Assembly (NCBI RefSeq): GCF_030848805.1 | Contig: NC_092363.1 | Coordinates: 8,883,922 to 8,947,921 of the forward strand | Reading direction: 5' to 3' | DNA from: Temnothorax longispinosus | Taxonomy: Eukaryota > Arthropoda > Insecta > Hymenoptera > Formicidae | Length of the DNA stretch: 64,000 bases | In this document: positions 30,405 to 41,980 of the stretch, in pieces | Layout of the letters: each line of letters begins with the position of its first letter | Position numbering within the stretch: the stretch's first letter is position 1 | The notes under the pieces: generated by a model | Told to the model about the DNA's origin: nothing | The model's database searches: none | What the model saw: only the letters and a program-made list of their open reading frames with translations | Position numbers and translations under genes: made by a program

Positions 30405-32117
30405 CTAACGACGGTTAGCTTAACCGATGGTTAAAGTTAGCAGGGTAGATTCATTTCTATTGGTCAATCCTGCTAACTTTAATCGTCGGTTAAGGGGTAA
30501 AGCCACTCTAGAATTTTCAAAAAATCGATTTTTTTTTGTTAAACGATGCTTTAAGGTCTTAGAAATAAGGTACACTTGGTTTCAAAGCTCGGAAAAATCT
30601 CTATTATCTCTTTTTCGTAATCCGTCTGCCGCCGCGTTCACATCTGTGAATGGTGAAACTGAAACTTTAAACGCGTTTTTCTCGAAATCGCTTTTTTAAA
30701 GTCGGGCGGAATCAGAACTCGAACACCTTTTATCCGATTGACTTGAAATTTTGAGTGAAACTTTACAATAACATTATCTTTAGAAGTACCTAGGGATTTT
30801 GCGATAAGTTGAACAAAACTTTATAAACAATTTTGTGCGACATTTTTTAGCGAAAAATGAAGCACTTTTTTCCAACATGCACCATTCTTACAAAAAATGA
30901 TATGTCGCAATTCCCCTAGATACTTCTATAGAAAAACTTATGGTAATTGTTTAGATGGGGGGGACCACCTTGGATGACCTTGATATTTTAGTATGTTGTC
31001 AAGGTCACCCTCCTGAGTGACCTTCAGAAGGTTTTAGCCCGCGCTCGTTATTCGTTAAAAAGTTATTAACAAAAAATGTTTCGAAAATATAGCAGTTATT
31101 TTAAGTACTGAGAGGCATAAACGACTAATATTACGTTTTTCTTTAAAGCAGAGAATACTTTATTTCGCGAGAAAGTCGCTGCTTTACCAAAACACAACAT
31201 TTAAAGTAGTAAATTGTTGATAAATTGAAGTCTTTTTATTAAAGCAGAGAATACTTACATGGGTTAGATGACGCGCTTTAAACAGTTGAATACTTTTAAA
31301 GCGCGTCATCTAACCCATGTGGCATCTCGCATATTAACTTTCCACGCATGAAAAGTTCACGCATACACTTTCCACGCGAACCGAGGTTCACGCACACCCC
31401 CCCCTGCTTTCGGGGGAGGTGCGGTAGCCCCGAAATAGTTCACGCATACACTTTTCACGCGAACCGAGGTTCACGCACACCCCCCCCCCTGCTTTCGGGC
31501 CGGCCCGCGTGAAAAGTGTATGCGTGAACTATTTCGGGACTACCGCACCTCCCCCGAAAGCAGGGGGAGGTGTGCGTAAACCTCGGTTTGCGTGCACATG
31601 AAAAGTGTATGCGTGAACTATTTCGACATGTATATTAGTCATTTATGCCTTCCAATACTCAAAATAGCTGCTATATTTTCGAAACATTTTTTGTTAATAA
31701 CTTTTTAACGAATAACGAGCGCGGGCTAAAACCTTCTGAAGGTCACTCAGGAGGGTGACCTTGACAACATACTAAAATATCAAGGTCATCCAAGGTGGTC
31801 CCCCCCATCTAAACAATTACCAAACTTATATATTTTTCAAAAATCTTTGAATTTTTGTTCCAGCTCAAAAATTATAGGAGCTTCGATTCCGCCCGTTAGA
31901 CGCCTTCCGCAAAAAGGCACTTTGGAGCAATGGCTCTGGTGCCGCCATTTTGGCAATAAATAATTAATAAATTTTTTTTATACTTTAATATATAGATAAT
32001 AAATAGAATTAAACCGATTTTCATTTATGATTATTGTATTTCTGAAAAAAAATTATCAAAAATTGGCTTTTTTTGGGGACTCTAGAGTGGCGTTACCCCT
32101 TAAGCTAATCGAGGTTG
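30405..32117. mobile_element. Hairpin MITE split by a TTAA-targeting element
   Basis: The arms CTAACGACGGTTAGCTTAAC (left) and the complement ending GAGGTTGG (right, 32104-32117) join when 30494-32099 and one TTAA are removed. The loop carries CTATTGGTCAATCC. Confidence 0.65.
30494..32099. mobile_element. TTAA-targeting non-autonomous element with an inner palindrome
   Basis: Inverted ends GGGGTAAAGCCACTCTAGA and TCTAGAGTGGCGTTACCCC are flanked by TTAA (30490-30493, 32100-32103), the target of piggyBac-type elements. Inside, 30935-31830 is a long palindrome (arms with GGGGGGACCACCTTGGATGA and GAAGGTCACTCAGGAGGGTG), with nested GTTCACGCATACACTTTTCA hairpins at 31370-31620. No transposase. Confidence 0.7.
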
Positions 32118-32227
32118 GTGAAATTTAGAACATTAAATACAATATTCTAGTAATATTAATAGATGGTTATTATGTCCGCTCCTGATAATATTATATGAAT
32201 ATTAGGGGAGACCGGGGCGAAGTCGTC

Positions 32228-33186
32228 ACTACCCACACGGAACATAACATCCATTAGACGTCCACACAATCTCTATAGCTCCATGCGACCTCTATCTCCA
32301 CGGTGGACGATAGATCTCTAATAGAGATCCATAAGGCTGCGTTCCCACTATACGCGTCGCGCGTTGCGTCGTCTGTCGTTAACCAATCTAAACATCCCGT
32401 CACAAGTAATATAATAAAATGGGATGTTTTGATTGGTTAACGACAGACGACACGACGCGCGACGCGTATAGTGGGAACGCAGCCTGACTGTCTCCATCAT
32501 AGATATCTTCTACATATCCATAATGGACATCCATTAGACGTCTATTATGGATGTATAATAGATTTATATACGTAATGTTTCCAACAGATCAATATTTAAG
32601 TTTTATAAGTATAAATTTTATAAGATAATTTTTAGAAGTATTACGTTATATACATAGATTAACCGCGAGCGTTAGTAACACGCACTGCCGCGACGCGGCT
32701 ACCATGCGCCAGTACTTTCTCGTAATAAAAAACATAACGTGCTAGTATAAGAGGCGAGCCTATGAGAGGCCTGACTGCGATAATTTTTTGCTGCAGATCA
32801 TCTGAAGTGATACCTCTGGTATCACATAGCAGGGGTCTGCGAAGCAATTTTTGATAATTTGTTGAAGACAACATAACTTATAAATAATTATCTAATTTGT
32901 TGTAAGCTTTATAAACAAGACGTATATCCATAAAGAATCTATAAAACGTTTAGTTAACATATTTTAATTATCCACCAAAGTTCCATTAAACATCTATGGT
33001 TAATCTATACAACGTCTAAAAGAGATCTATCAATACGTCTAATGGAGGTCGAATGGAGGTGTGAAATGCGGAACTATGGATGCCTAGTAGACGTCCATGG
33101 AAAGTTACATGGATGTCTAATGGAGGTTTTTAATCTCCATGATGGACGTCTAGTGGACGTCTATTAGAACTTTTTGTTTTGTGTGG
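32228..33186. mobile_element. Word-array element inside pogo element II
   Basis: The ends are CCACACGGAACATAAC (left) and, on the minus strand, CCACACAAAACAAAAAG (right). Between them GACGTCTAATGGA, GGACGTCTATTATGG and similar words recur many times in both orientations (32252, 32527-32560, 33030-33060, 33090-33170). A hairpin MITE (32335-32484) lies inside. No coding. The layout resembles the subterminal arrays of the CCCAG elements. Confidence 0.5.
32335..32484. mobile_element. Hairpin MITE with CCAAT-type loop
   Basis: The ends GGCTGCGTTCCCACTATACG and CGTATAGTGGGAACGCAGCC are a perfect inverted pair. The loop flanks hold TTAACCAATC and GATTGGTTAA. It is 150 bp with no coding. Confidence 0.75.
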
Positions 33187-33503
33187 TATATTTTCGGTGC
33201 CGATTTTTAACAATAAAATAAATCATTTTAGTGAAATATAGTATACCATTGTAAAGAGTGAACTCTTGGGTACAAAATTTATATAGGCATTTTTGGTCTA
33301 CGTCGCTTTGTTCAACCGGTATAGTAAAAACGTCAAAGGTCAAAAATCGAAATGTCAAAATTCCCCGGGGCGGAGTCGTCACTTCATTCTTGGACTGAAT
33401 TTTAAATAAAAATACATAATTTTGATCATAAAAAATAATAGGATACACTTTATTCATTGTTTTTTAGTAGAAAAATGGAAAGCGGAAATTAATTTCAAGA
33501 AAA

Positions 33504-34813
33504 TCAATTTTCTTTTTTGCTATCAGTATCACTGAAACAGTTAAAGCATGTAAAAACAGAGTCTGACGAGCGCACGTACTCGTTGTGTGCCTTACGCCTG
33601 CACGAAATGCACTGTTTTTTATCGGCTCTGTTTTCTGTTATCTCCGAGCATACGCAGCACATATTATTTAGCTTTCTTAACTTCGTATTTCGCCCACTGC
33701 TCGTCAAAGGCTGCGGTTCTGATTGCGTAGCATTTTTTTTAGGCCGGCCTGTCTTTCTCGGCGTAGTGGTAATGGTCGATTTTGTCGTGTTTGGGTATGG
33801 ATAATGTTCGATGTCGTTTGAGAAAGTCGGTTAGCCAGTCTTCACCGGCTATGTGAGCGGCTTCCCACGATGCTGGTATCTTCAGATTCATTTTTTTAGT
33901 GAAATCAAAGGCTAAACCACGTGTTTCTTTCGCAGATAACCCAAAGTACATGTCGTTGCAATGTACTAAGTATTCCACCTAAGTAGCTTCACTTTCAGAG
34001 CTCATAACCTGCAATTTAAAATTAAGACGTTGCATGAATATGAACTTTGGCTGAGCAGAGTGCATGCTGCTAAACTCAAAAAATTAATTTACGTTATTCA
34101 CCGTGAATCCTCCGTGATGTCATACGGCCACGTCATCCAAATGTGCTATATCATCATTATCATCATTCTTTCTCAGCCAGTCGGTCACCGTAGATCTCGG
34201 GACGCCAAATTCTTTTGCGGCTACTTTTAAGGCTCCTGGTCCCTGAGCCGAGAACTCTGCGTTGACGGTGGCGACGTACCGTCGCGGCAGAAATAAGAAC
34301 TCTCTCCAATGGAGAATTCTGTCCTTTGTGACATGTTGACAACCTATTTTGCGTTGCGTTATATTTCTTTATTATTCGCTCTGTACTTGTGCTATAACGT
34401 TTAACGTATTCGCGCGTGAAATTTAACGTATGGTAAGATTTGCAAGAAATACATATGCGGAAGGAACATTTTCCACTCCTTTCGAGTCGTCAAATGGCTT
34501 GTTTTTCTTCCGTATGTTTAGGCTTCGTTTTATGGCTGTTTGTTTATTGTCGAGGGAAAAGGATAGTATCCGTTAAATTTTAGAAGTGTGCTGAAACGAT
34601 CTATAGTGATTTATTGAAATGTCTTTTTATTTCGGAAAATACCGCAACATAAAATAGGGTAATTTTTCGCCTCGATAGCAAGAAATTCAATATGGCCGCG
34701 GTGACTACCCAGAAGCCTTAACTTAATATTATCTTTATTTAAGCAAGAACTGCCTTCTTAAGCTGCTCCTTGTCGACGGCAGCCGTTTTGCGATCGTACG
34801 TGCGTATTACCAT
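33504..34813 (-). pseudogene. Pogo-like transposase lacking its DDE domain
   Basis: The start is MVIRTYDRKTAA (34811-34813). A psq-type helix-turn-helix follows, split by the TTAA element: QLKKAVLA, then KVAAKEFGVPRSTVTDWL at 34130-34227. Next come a CENP-B-type segment (SWEAAHIAGEDWLTDFLKRH, 33795-33880), and then, with no catalytic domain, a basic TGRPKKN patch and a Cys/His finger (CCVCSEITE...CISCRRKAH...CFNC) ending at 33504. Several stops and frame changes occur. It has DNA-binding parts and a PHD-like finger but no transposase core. Confidence 0.65.
34231..34717. mobile_element. TTAA-flanked insertion in the pogo HTH
   Basis: Flanked by TTAA (34227-34230, 34718-34721), with short inverted ends GGCTCCTGG and CCAGAAGCC. 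Removing it and one TTAA brings the two halves of the psq helix-turn-helix together, apart from one indel, which supports the boundaries. 487 bp, no coding. Confidence 0.6.
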
Positions 34814-35576
34814 TTTCCTGCAGTTGAGAAATACAATGTCGCATTTGCAACGGAAAATAGAGTGAAACCACCGGGGCGAAAACGTCACAGTGATGAGTCC
34901 GCCCCGGTGGCTTGGCGACGACTTCGCCCTAAACCACTGATATATATACATGGATTGCCGATAGGCTCTTGGCGATGTACCCAATTCGGTTTTAACATGA
35001 ATTTTTTTTATTAAACGGTCTGATAGATCATGGCATACTTTCTTTGTAAACTTTTTGAATTTTTGCAATATCTTCAAAATTGAAGAAAATATAGTACACG
35101 AAAGTGTGCTGTGACGTCATACTTTATATAAGAAATAACGTCATACCTTTTGAAGTTGCCGTCATCAAAGAAACTTTAGCAAGCTATAACTTTCTCAAAT
35201 TTAGGTTTTTTTTTAAATTACAAAAAGTATTAAAAATCGGCTTAGATTCTCTACATTAATTATAGATACCGCTTAATAAAAAAAAATGTTAAAACCGAAT
35301 TGAAGGTCCGCCATTTTACACGGCAAAAGTACCCGCATGCGTGGTGGACTGTGACTGTGTCGGGTGGGTGCGTACGGGTGCGCATAGGTGCGTAGGTGCA
35401 TAAAAAACTTTATATTGAATAATTTTGAGAAATGGTGAGATGTTGCTTTTACCAAAGCATCCAAAAGAAAGGATGTGGGCGAACATATCATAAGTAAGTA
35501 TAAATCGAATAATCTATACACAACATTTATGAAATGTGACAACTACAGGTTATGTTTTCGGGTTTGTCAATTAATT

Positions 35577-36476
35577 CACAGGCACACAAAAAAAAAGGTC
35601 TTGTCCACCAGACGAGACAAACATTTCTATACGTTTTTGGGGTCGCTGAATCCGAATCCGGAGTCGGTTTGACTCGGTCAGATCGCATTTTGTTTCTAAC
35701 CTCAAAAAAGTGATGAAAGTTGAAACATTTATTGAAATGTTTCAAAAATTTTTACATACATACAACAAGAACACTGATGCATGTATGTAAAAATTTTTTG
35801 TTTGAAGGTGCCATGTGTGTTAAGAAAAACCCGCGCGTGAGGGATCCTGGTCCGACCGCAGGTAAGTCCACCGTCCCAGGGGTGATAACTCTCATACCTC
35901 CTTAGGCCTAAGTATGAGAGCTTTCCGACATTGACGAGGACTATGTCAACTCGTCGTCGGACACACTACGGCTTCATCCTTACACCCTCACGCCCACCTG
36001 CAAGGCAGCGCGCCTTCGCTGGCATCGTTACCTTAACAAACCTGAGAACGAATCATTCTACACATCCCCTTTCGGGGCAGTTGTCATCGTTACAGTATCT
36101 GTCAAGGCAGCAGGATTTTATGCTAAAAAAATGACTAACAAGTTCTATGTACCCAACGCTGAATAAAAAAAATTTATATCAGGGTCAGTTTTCGGTTTTT
36201 TCAATCACTTTTTTGAAGTTAGAAATGAAATGCGGCCTGGCCGAGTCAAACTAACCCCGAATTTGGACTCAGCGACCCTAAAAACATATAATCGCTTTCC
36301 TTATTTCTGGGCATTTCAATAAATGTTTCAACTTTCATCACTTTTTTGAGGTTAGAAACAAAATGCGATCTGACCGAGTCAAACCGACTCCGGATTCGGA
36401 TTCAGCGACCCCAAAAACGTATAGAAATGTTTGTCTCGTCTGGTGGACAAGACCTTTTTTTTTTCGTGTGCCTGTG
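35577..36476. mobile_element. Inverted-repeat element inside element C
   Basis: The ends CACAGGCACAC plus an A run and GGTCTTGTCCACCAGACGAG match in inverted order for about 150 bp, reaching AAACATTTATTG. The interior has a small hairpin at 35760-35805 and no recognised protein. Superfamily unknown. Confidence 0.6.
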
Positions 36477-36572
36477 ATATTTTCACATTTCATAGATTAG
36501 ATTGCTTAAGAAAACTAGTTATTGAAATATTTAACATTTTGTTTTATTCTGCATATAATCCATCTTTTACAG

Positions 36573-37143
36573 ATTTCCTTTAGCAGATATATTTCTACTA
36601 GAACAATGGGTTAACAATATACCCTTAAAGCATTGGAAACCTAGTAAAAAAAGCTTGTTGTGTTCAGATCACTTTACTGAGGACTGTTTTGATAGATCTG
36701 AATTTAGAGTACGCTTGAAGCGTAATAGTGTTCCAACTCGTTTCGGAGATCCCCCGGGATCTTGTATAATATGCAAGCATAAGCGTTCGCATCAATCTCT
36801 TTATTCATTCTTCAGGTATATTCTCCAAATGTTGTATTATTTGACATTATTTCTACAGTTTTACATTTCATTTATATTTATTCGATATTTATTCTATTTA
36901 GGTTTCCCCTGGAAAACCCAGAACTCCTTAATAAATGGTTGGAGAATATGAATATGCTAAACTGGAGGCCTACTGAAACTAGTTGTTTATGTTCAAGTCA
37001 CTTTGAAGCATCTTGTTTAAAAAAAGTCTTAATAACAATATTGAAACTAATTATTCAGATGATGCTACAGAGTATTTATCGCATAAAAATGCTTTGAGAT
37101 TAATTGTAACTAAAAGCAGGGATAATTTGATACCTCCATCGTT
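36573..37143 (+). pseudogene. Tandem THAP-domain exons of element C
   Basis: Exon 36573-36815 gives the second half of one THAP finger (FPLADIFLLEQWVNN, WKPSKKSLLCSDHFTEDCFD), then CIICKHKRSHQSL, the start of another. It splices in phase (AG|G) to exon 36902, which completes the second finger (FPLENPELLNKWLEN, SCLCSSHFEASC). An A-run frameshift near 37020 precedes a tail (NYSDDATEYLSHKNALRL). The first half of the first finger is not seen. Two THAP fingers in series are unusual for a P-type transposase. Confidence 0.65.
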
Positions 37144-37160
37144 AGGCGTATATATGTTAT

Positions 37161-38662
37161 AGTCAAAGCCCGAAACACAGGCATTCCTAGGATTGACTAG
37201 TCAATCCTGGGGAACGACCAAGCGTCTTGGTCAAAGTCCGAAATAAGTTTTGCGTTTCGGCTTTTAACTAGTCAATCCTAGGGATAACTAATACGGCTGG
37301 TTAAAGTTAGAAACTAAAGAAAAATCACTTCGGCATTTGACTAGTCAATCCTAGAAATAACTAATACGGCTGGTCAAAGTTAGAAACTAAAGAAAAATCA
37401 CTTCGGACTTTGACCAGTCAATCCTAGGTGTGGCTTAATTTGGACTGTGTGACTGTTAACAAATAAAATCAAGTTTTTTTTTACTAAATTAAGTTCTTAT
37501 TGTTATTAATGCCCCGCGACGCGAGATATTAAACGTTAAAGTTGACAGGAATCAGGTTATGATTCCTGTCATACCGACGAGCTGTAGCGACTACTGGCGA
37601 CTACGAACATGCCCTGTGGCCACATACTCATGTTCAGTGGCCGCACGCGCATGCAAAACTGCGCAAATGTTAAATGAATCAATCGTGCAGAATAACCCAA
37701 GCATCTCGATTCAAGCAGTTAGGTCTCACGCTGGGAGTTTCATTAGTTTAATTATGCGTGGGAAGCACACACACACACACACACACGGGGGGTGCGAGGG
37801 GGGGCCTTCGGCCCCCCCTCCCTCGCACCCACCCCGTCGGTAGGCAGCGTGGACCTCGCTTTACAACATAAAGTACATGCTAAGTTGTAAAACGAAATTA
37901 TAAAGTACATGCATGGGGGAGGGTGCAGGGGAGAAAAGCCTTTCTGTTCACGTGCGCTCACGCATGTAAGCCCCCTTGCACCCCTCCATGCATGTGCTTT
38001 ATAATTTCGCTTTACAACTTAGCATGTACTTTATGTTGTAAAGCGAGGTCCACGCTGCCTACCGACGGGGTGGGTGCAGGGGAGGGGGGGGCGAAGGCCA
38101 CCCCTCGCACCCCCCCGTGTGTGTGTGTGCTTCCCACGCATAATTAAACTAATGAAACTACCAGCGTGAGACCTAACTGCTTGAATCGAGATGCTTGGTT
38201 ATTCTGCACGATTGATTCATTTAAAATTGGCGCAGTTTTGCATGCGCGTGCGGCCACTGAGCATGCGCATGTGGCCACAGGGCATGTTCGTAGTCGTCGC
38301 CGTAGTCGCTACAGCTCGTCGGTATAACAGGAATCATAACCTGATACCTGTCAACTTTAACGTTTAATATCTCGCGTCGCGGGGCATTAATAACAATAAG
38401 AACTTAATTTAGTAAAAAAAATCTTGATTTTATTTGTTAACAGTCACACAGTCCGAATTAAGCCACACCTAGGATTGACTAGTCAAAGTCCGAAGTAATT
38501 TTTCTTTAGCTTCTAACTTTGACTAGCCGTATTAGTTATTCCTAGGATTGACTAGTCAAAAGCCGAAACGCAAAACTTATTTCGGGCTTTGACTAAGACG
38601 CTTGGTCGTTCCCCAGGATTGACTAGTCAATCCTAGAAATGCCTGCGTTTTGGGCTTTGACT
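37161..38662. repeat. 1.5 kb palindrome inside element C
   Basis: The arms begin AGTCAAAGCCCGAAACACAG and end with the complement, pairing over about 700 bp each side of a centre near 37920. They include repeated CTAGGATTGACTAGTCAATCC words, an (AC)n tract and a C-rich CCTCGCACCC block. It separates the THAP exons from the C-terminal frame. Confidence 0.75.
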
Positions 38663-38663
38663 G

Positions 38664-39009
38664 TAACATATACACTAGCTTTAGCGACAGAGAAATTGTT
38701 CAGAAGAGCAATAAATTGCAATAGAGGTAAAGTTCCAACTGAGCCTCAAATTGGTGCTATGTTATGCTCAAAGATATTGAGAGAATTGTTATTAGATTCT
38801 AGGAGTAATCTTTTTCCTGATTTAAATACTCATATATTTGATGATACGACTGAAGAACTCTCTGGACATGTATTTTTATTATCAAAATTAATTATCAAAG
38901 AATATTTAGAAATAAGAATGAATGCTTTAACTAAGATATGTACTAGTCGTCAAATTGGTCGCAATGTTAGACACTATAAGAATCGAGAAATGGTCTGGTT
39001 GCACATATA
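38664..39009 (+). pseudogene. C-terminal frame of element C protein
   Basis: A frame from the palindrome edge to TAA at 39007-39009 reads LALATEKLFRRAINCNRGKV, ELSGHVFLLSKLIIKEYL and CTSRQIGRNVRHYKNREMVW. The style fits the C-terminus of a transposase, but I cannot assign a family. Being on the same strand between the same terminal repeats, it is probably the other part of the THAP gene at 36573-37143. Confidence 0.45.
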
Positions 39010-39028
39010 AGGAGCGTTGCATAACTTG

Positions 39029-39071
<43 letters not shown>

Positions 39072-39133
39072 TATATATATATATATACATTATATATATA
39101 ATTATATATATTATATATATAAATATATATAAA
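39029..39133. repeat. (TA)n microsatellite, interrupted
   Basis: A long TATATA tract with occasional ACA or AATT breaks, just after the stop codon of the element C tail. Confidence 0.9.
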
Positions 39134-39780
39134 GAAACCTTGTATTATTTGGTTTTTTCTATTTTTATATGTTATCCAGAATTCATGTTTGTTTTAGAAA
39201 TAAAAAGAGTTCTTATATATTCTTCTTTTCAAAATTTTATATCTTTCTTTGCATGCATCACCTTTCACTCTTTACAAATTATTTACACATTGATATAAAA
39301 AAGAATGAAACTTACAATTGATTCATTTCTCAGGTGACTGTCATTCTTCAACCTCCTCTGAGGACTATACAATTTAAGCTGTACAAAGTGATGACATCAC
39401 TTTATAGTAAAACCATAATTTTGATTGTTTAAACATTGAGGTAATTTTTTTAAAATTAATCTAATATACGTGAACGACAATGGAATACCTCGAATCACGA
39501 CAAGTTGATTGTAATATCGCAATTACAATGTAAATAGGAATCTTTGTTCTGAATTAAAAAATTTGAATAAAGAATTATTGTCTTATTAAACAAAATCTTG
39601 TAATATTTGAGCTATTTAATAATTTGTTTCATCAATAATGCTAATTTTTTAAATTAATAATTGCAAAAAACGTTACATAAACGTAAGTTTCAGTTAAACT
39701 CATTTTAATTTCCCGCTCGGAGGCAAATTGCCGGGTAAGATGGCGGCCGCCCATTTGGGGACGCTATTGAGTCGTGCCGA
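39134..39780. other. AT-rich 3' region of element C
   Basis: No open frame of note on either strand. In particular I see no counterpart of the convergent ORF found in P elements A and B. Confidence 0.4.
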
Positions 39781-40326
39781 CAAAGGCGGTCGGCAATCCA
39801 TGTATATATATCAGTGCCCTAAACACAAGTTTTAGGTTTGGTCGCTTATAAAATATTAGAAATCAATGAAAATAAAAAAACTGCACTAGATTCGTGTTCA
39901 GCATCCATTACTCTTTAGAATCACTTACTTTGAGATTCGGAGGGACAATAATATTTAAGATATTACAAACTTTCGACGCGGAAGAAATTTTACTTTCGAC
40001 CTGCCAAAACACGTTTGCCTCGATCAGAATCACAACATGGCACGTAACCTCATTAAACTCCGTTGGTCATGTGGGCACCATAAGCCGCGTTTACAGTATT
40101 AATGGCAAGTTCACACAACATACAGATTTCGAGATAATTGCAAAAACGACTCCGCCACGATGACGACTTCGCCCCGGTCTCCCCTATATAAAATATTATT
40201 TAATGTTATAAAATATTTTAAATCTTCGGGAATAAACTATCAAATAAATAAACTATTTTTAATTTAATAATTAAAAAATTTATAAAAAATTTATAAATAT
40301 TTAATAAATAATAGTTCTAAAATTAA

Positions 40327-40633
40327 TGTTGCGCTTACCGCGTCGCTCGTTCTCACACACACGCTCACACTCCCGACGCTCGCGGAAATAAGGAAACACT
40401 GCGGTGATTAAGGAGAACAAACTTAATGTTTATTAAAGGCTCGCGATACAGAGGAGCGTGGACCACGTCCGCACGGTCCAGCAGCTCGAGACAAAATCCC
40501 AGCTGTTTCTTATCAAATCAACAAATCAATAAATTAACAAATCAACAAGCTCGTTGCCAACATTTTCCGAAAAGACGGCTCGTCGCACGCTTCAGCTCGG
40601 ACTTGAAGCATACCGGGCGGCATGCACGCAACA
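40327..40633 (-). repeat. LTR-like terminal repeat of an LTR element remnant
   Basis: Begins TGTTGCGCTTACC and ends CACGCAACA, followed by CTGCCCCCCCTT, which on the minus strand is a polypurine tract. It shows partial similarity to the LTR at 46474-46762 (for example TAATGTT, ACAGAG and ACGTCCG in the same order) but is not a close copy. Confidence 0.55.
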
Positions 40634-41151
40634 CTGCCCCCCCTTCTTCAGATTGTCGTCCCGACAATTAGGGAGGCAGCTTGCTAACTAGGGAAGCCGC
40701 TGACTGGACGGTTTCCTGCTCTCCTCGTGCTGCTGCACCGAGTTACCGAGCTCCGTCCATCCCAGCCTCCACAACAGGTCCTCTTCAAGCTTCTTCTCCT
40801 TTAGAGCTGGCCAGGCTCCAGAACGAAGACTTCGCTCGATCCCTGCCTTCTGCCGCCGGTGCTCCTCTTCCCTCCTGAGTCTTGCGCGTTTGGGTCTTCT
40901 TTCTTCGGGATCAGAGGGGGAAAACTTCCGTGGACCCATCGCTCTAAGAGCTCTCTGTCCCCTGCCCCGGCATTCGCCCTCAGTCTCACGGGAAAACCAC
41001 GGTCAAAAACCGTGAGAGAGGCAGTCCAGAAAGATTTCCCAGGAGAAGACTGAAATTCCCCTGCCGTCATGCCTTATCCGTATGCTGTTAATATCTGTAA
41101 CAAAACATTTAAAAACGCAGCAAAATCGAACAAAAACTAATTAGCAATTTC
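40634..41151 (-). pseudogene. Remnant between gag and the 3' LTR
   Basis: Overlapping minus-strand frames rich in R, E and P (for example FDRGFPVRLRANAGAG and EERRPKRARLRREEEHRR) could be the last part of a pol polyprotein. No RT, RNase H or integrase motif is present, so pol is largely deleted. Low certainty. Confidence 0.35.
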
Positions 41152-41699
41152 CTAAAAATATTTAAGTACGGGCTCAGACTCATTTCCCGAGGAACTATTT
41201 TGATCAATAAAACCGAGCGTCTTCGTACGCTCGATCGCTATTCTAAGCGACGTTACTCCTTCAACTTGAAGGGAGCGCTTCACAAAGCCGTCTGTCAACG
41301 CGGCGACGAATTGAGAGCTCGCAATCTTATCGCGAACTTTATGCGAGCATTCGGGATACGCCTTCTGCGATAATCTCTCTAAGTCCGCGCCCAACGCTGC
41401 GAAATCTTCGCCCGGTCGCTGTTTCCGGTTAGTGAATTGAAGATAATAGTTTTGTGCGAGTTCACTTTCTCCGAAACGTAATTCCAATTTCGCCTTTAAC
41501 TCTGCGTAAGAGAGAGATTCGATCCCGTCGGCGTACGCATCAAGTAATGAACGCGTCTTTCTCCGTAAACACGACGCCAAGACAACCGCTTTTTCCGCCT
41601 TACTCCATCCATTCGCAACGGCAATTAGCGAGAATTGTGAAAGAAACTCGCGTAACGGCGCCGTCCCGTCGTACGTATCGGGCTTTATAGTCCGGAAGC
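41152..41699 (-). pseudogene. LTR-element gag, main part
   Basis: The frame carries the Retrotrans_gag-like capsid core: FRTIKPDTYDGTAPLREFL, WSKAEKAVVLASCLRRK, ELKAKLELRFGE and YYLQFTNRKQRPGEDFAAL, ending VLKYF. Its N-terminal part lies at 46086-46422, because foldback 41706-46082 inserted between them at CAGCTG. The order TYDG to RPGEDF is the usual gag capsid pattern of gypsy-like elements. Confidence 0.75.
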
Positions 41700-41980
41700 C
41701 AGCTGCCATTTTAAGTGAATTATTTTAAGAAATCTGAGATTTTCGGCTAGTGTTCAATTCGGTCTGCTAATAAACAAAGTGAACGTCAGCTTCCATGGTA
41801 GCGGTGGGTGTTGCCGCGGCAGCCACCCACACACGTATAATTATAATAAAAATAAACCGACATAAAGAAAGCTGAGACTTTGTTTGTACGTTTATTATGA
41901 TCTAAACGGAAAATAATAGTCAGCTGACTTCATGGTGGGGGGTTGTACATCAGCTTCTCGCCCAAACATGCGAAAAATAT

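Larger units (their letters stand above)
34935..39816 (+). mobile_element. THAP/P-type element C (4.9 kb)
   Basis: Ends CACTGATATATATACATGGA (left) and the complement (right) match for about 27 bp. A perfect 8-bp duplication CCCTAAAC flanks it (34927-34934, 39817-39824). It contains tandem THAP exons (36573-37143) and a separate C-terminal frame (38664-39009), split by a 1.5 kb palindrome, plus an inverted-repeat element at 35577-36476. Confidence 0.75.
32205..40184 (-). mobile_element. Pogo-type element II, interrupted by several insertions
   Basis: Ends GGGGAGACCGGGGCGAAGTC and their complement GACTTCGCCCCGGTCTCCCC are flanked by TA (32203-32204, 40185-40186). It carries a pogo-like transposase remnant (33504-34813). 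Insertions are a word-array element (32228-33186), a TTAA element (34231-34717) and P-type element C (34935-39816). The word GGGGCGAAGTCGTCAC recurs at 32216, 33364, 34874, 34894 (reverse), 34917 (reverse) and 40160 (reverse). Confidence 0.75.

Noticed and set aside
35720..36134. Plus-strand frames between the arms of the 35577-36476 element
   Set aside because: No motif, composition unlike neighbouring coding sequence, and no splice sites that join them.
37559..38147. ORFs in the 37161-38662 palindrome
   Set aside because: Each has a mirror counterpart from the opposite arm and runs through microsatellites and C-rich blocks.
39017..39298. Tyr/Ile-rich ORF
   Set aside because: Translation of the (TA)n microsatellite and AT-rich flank.
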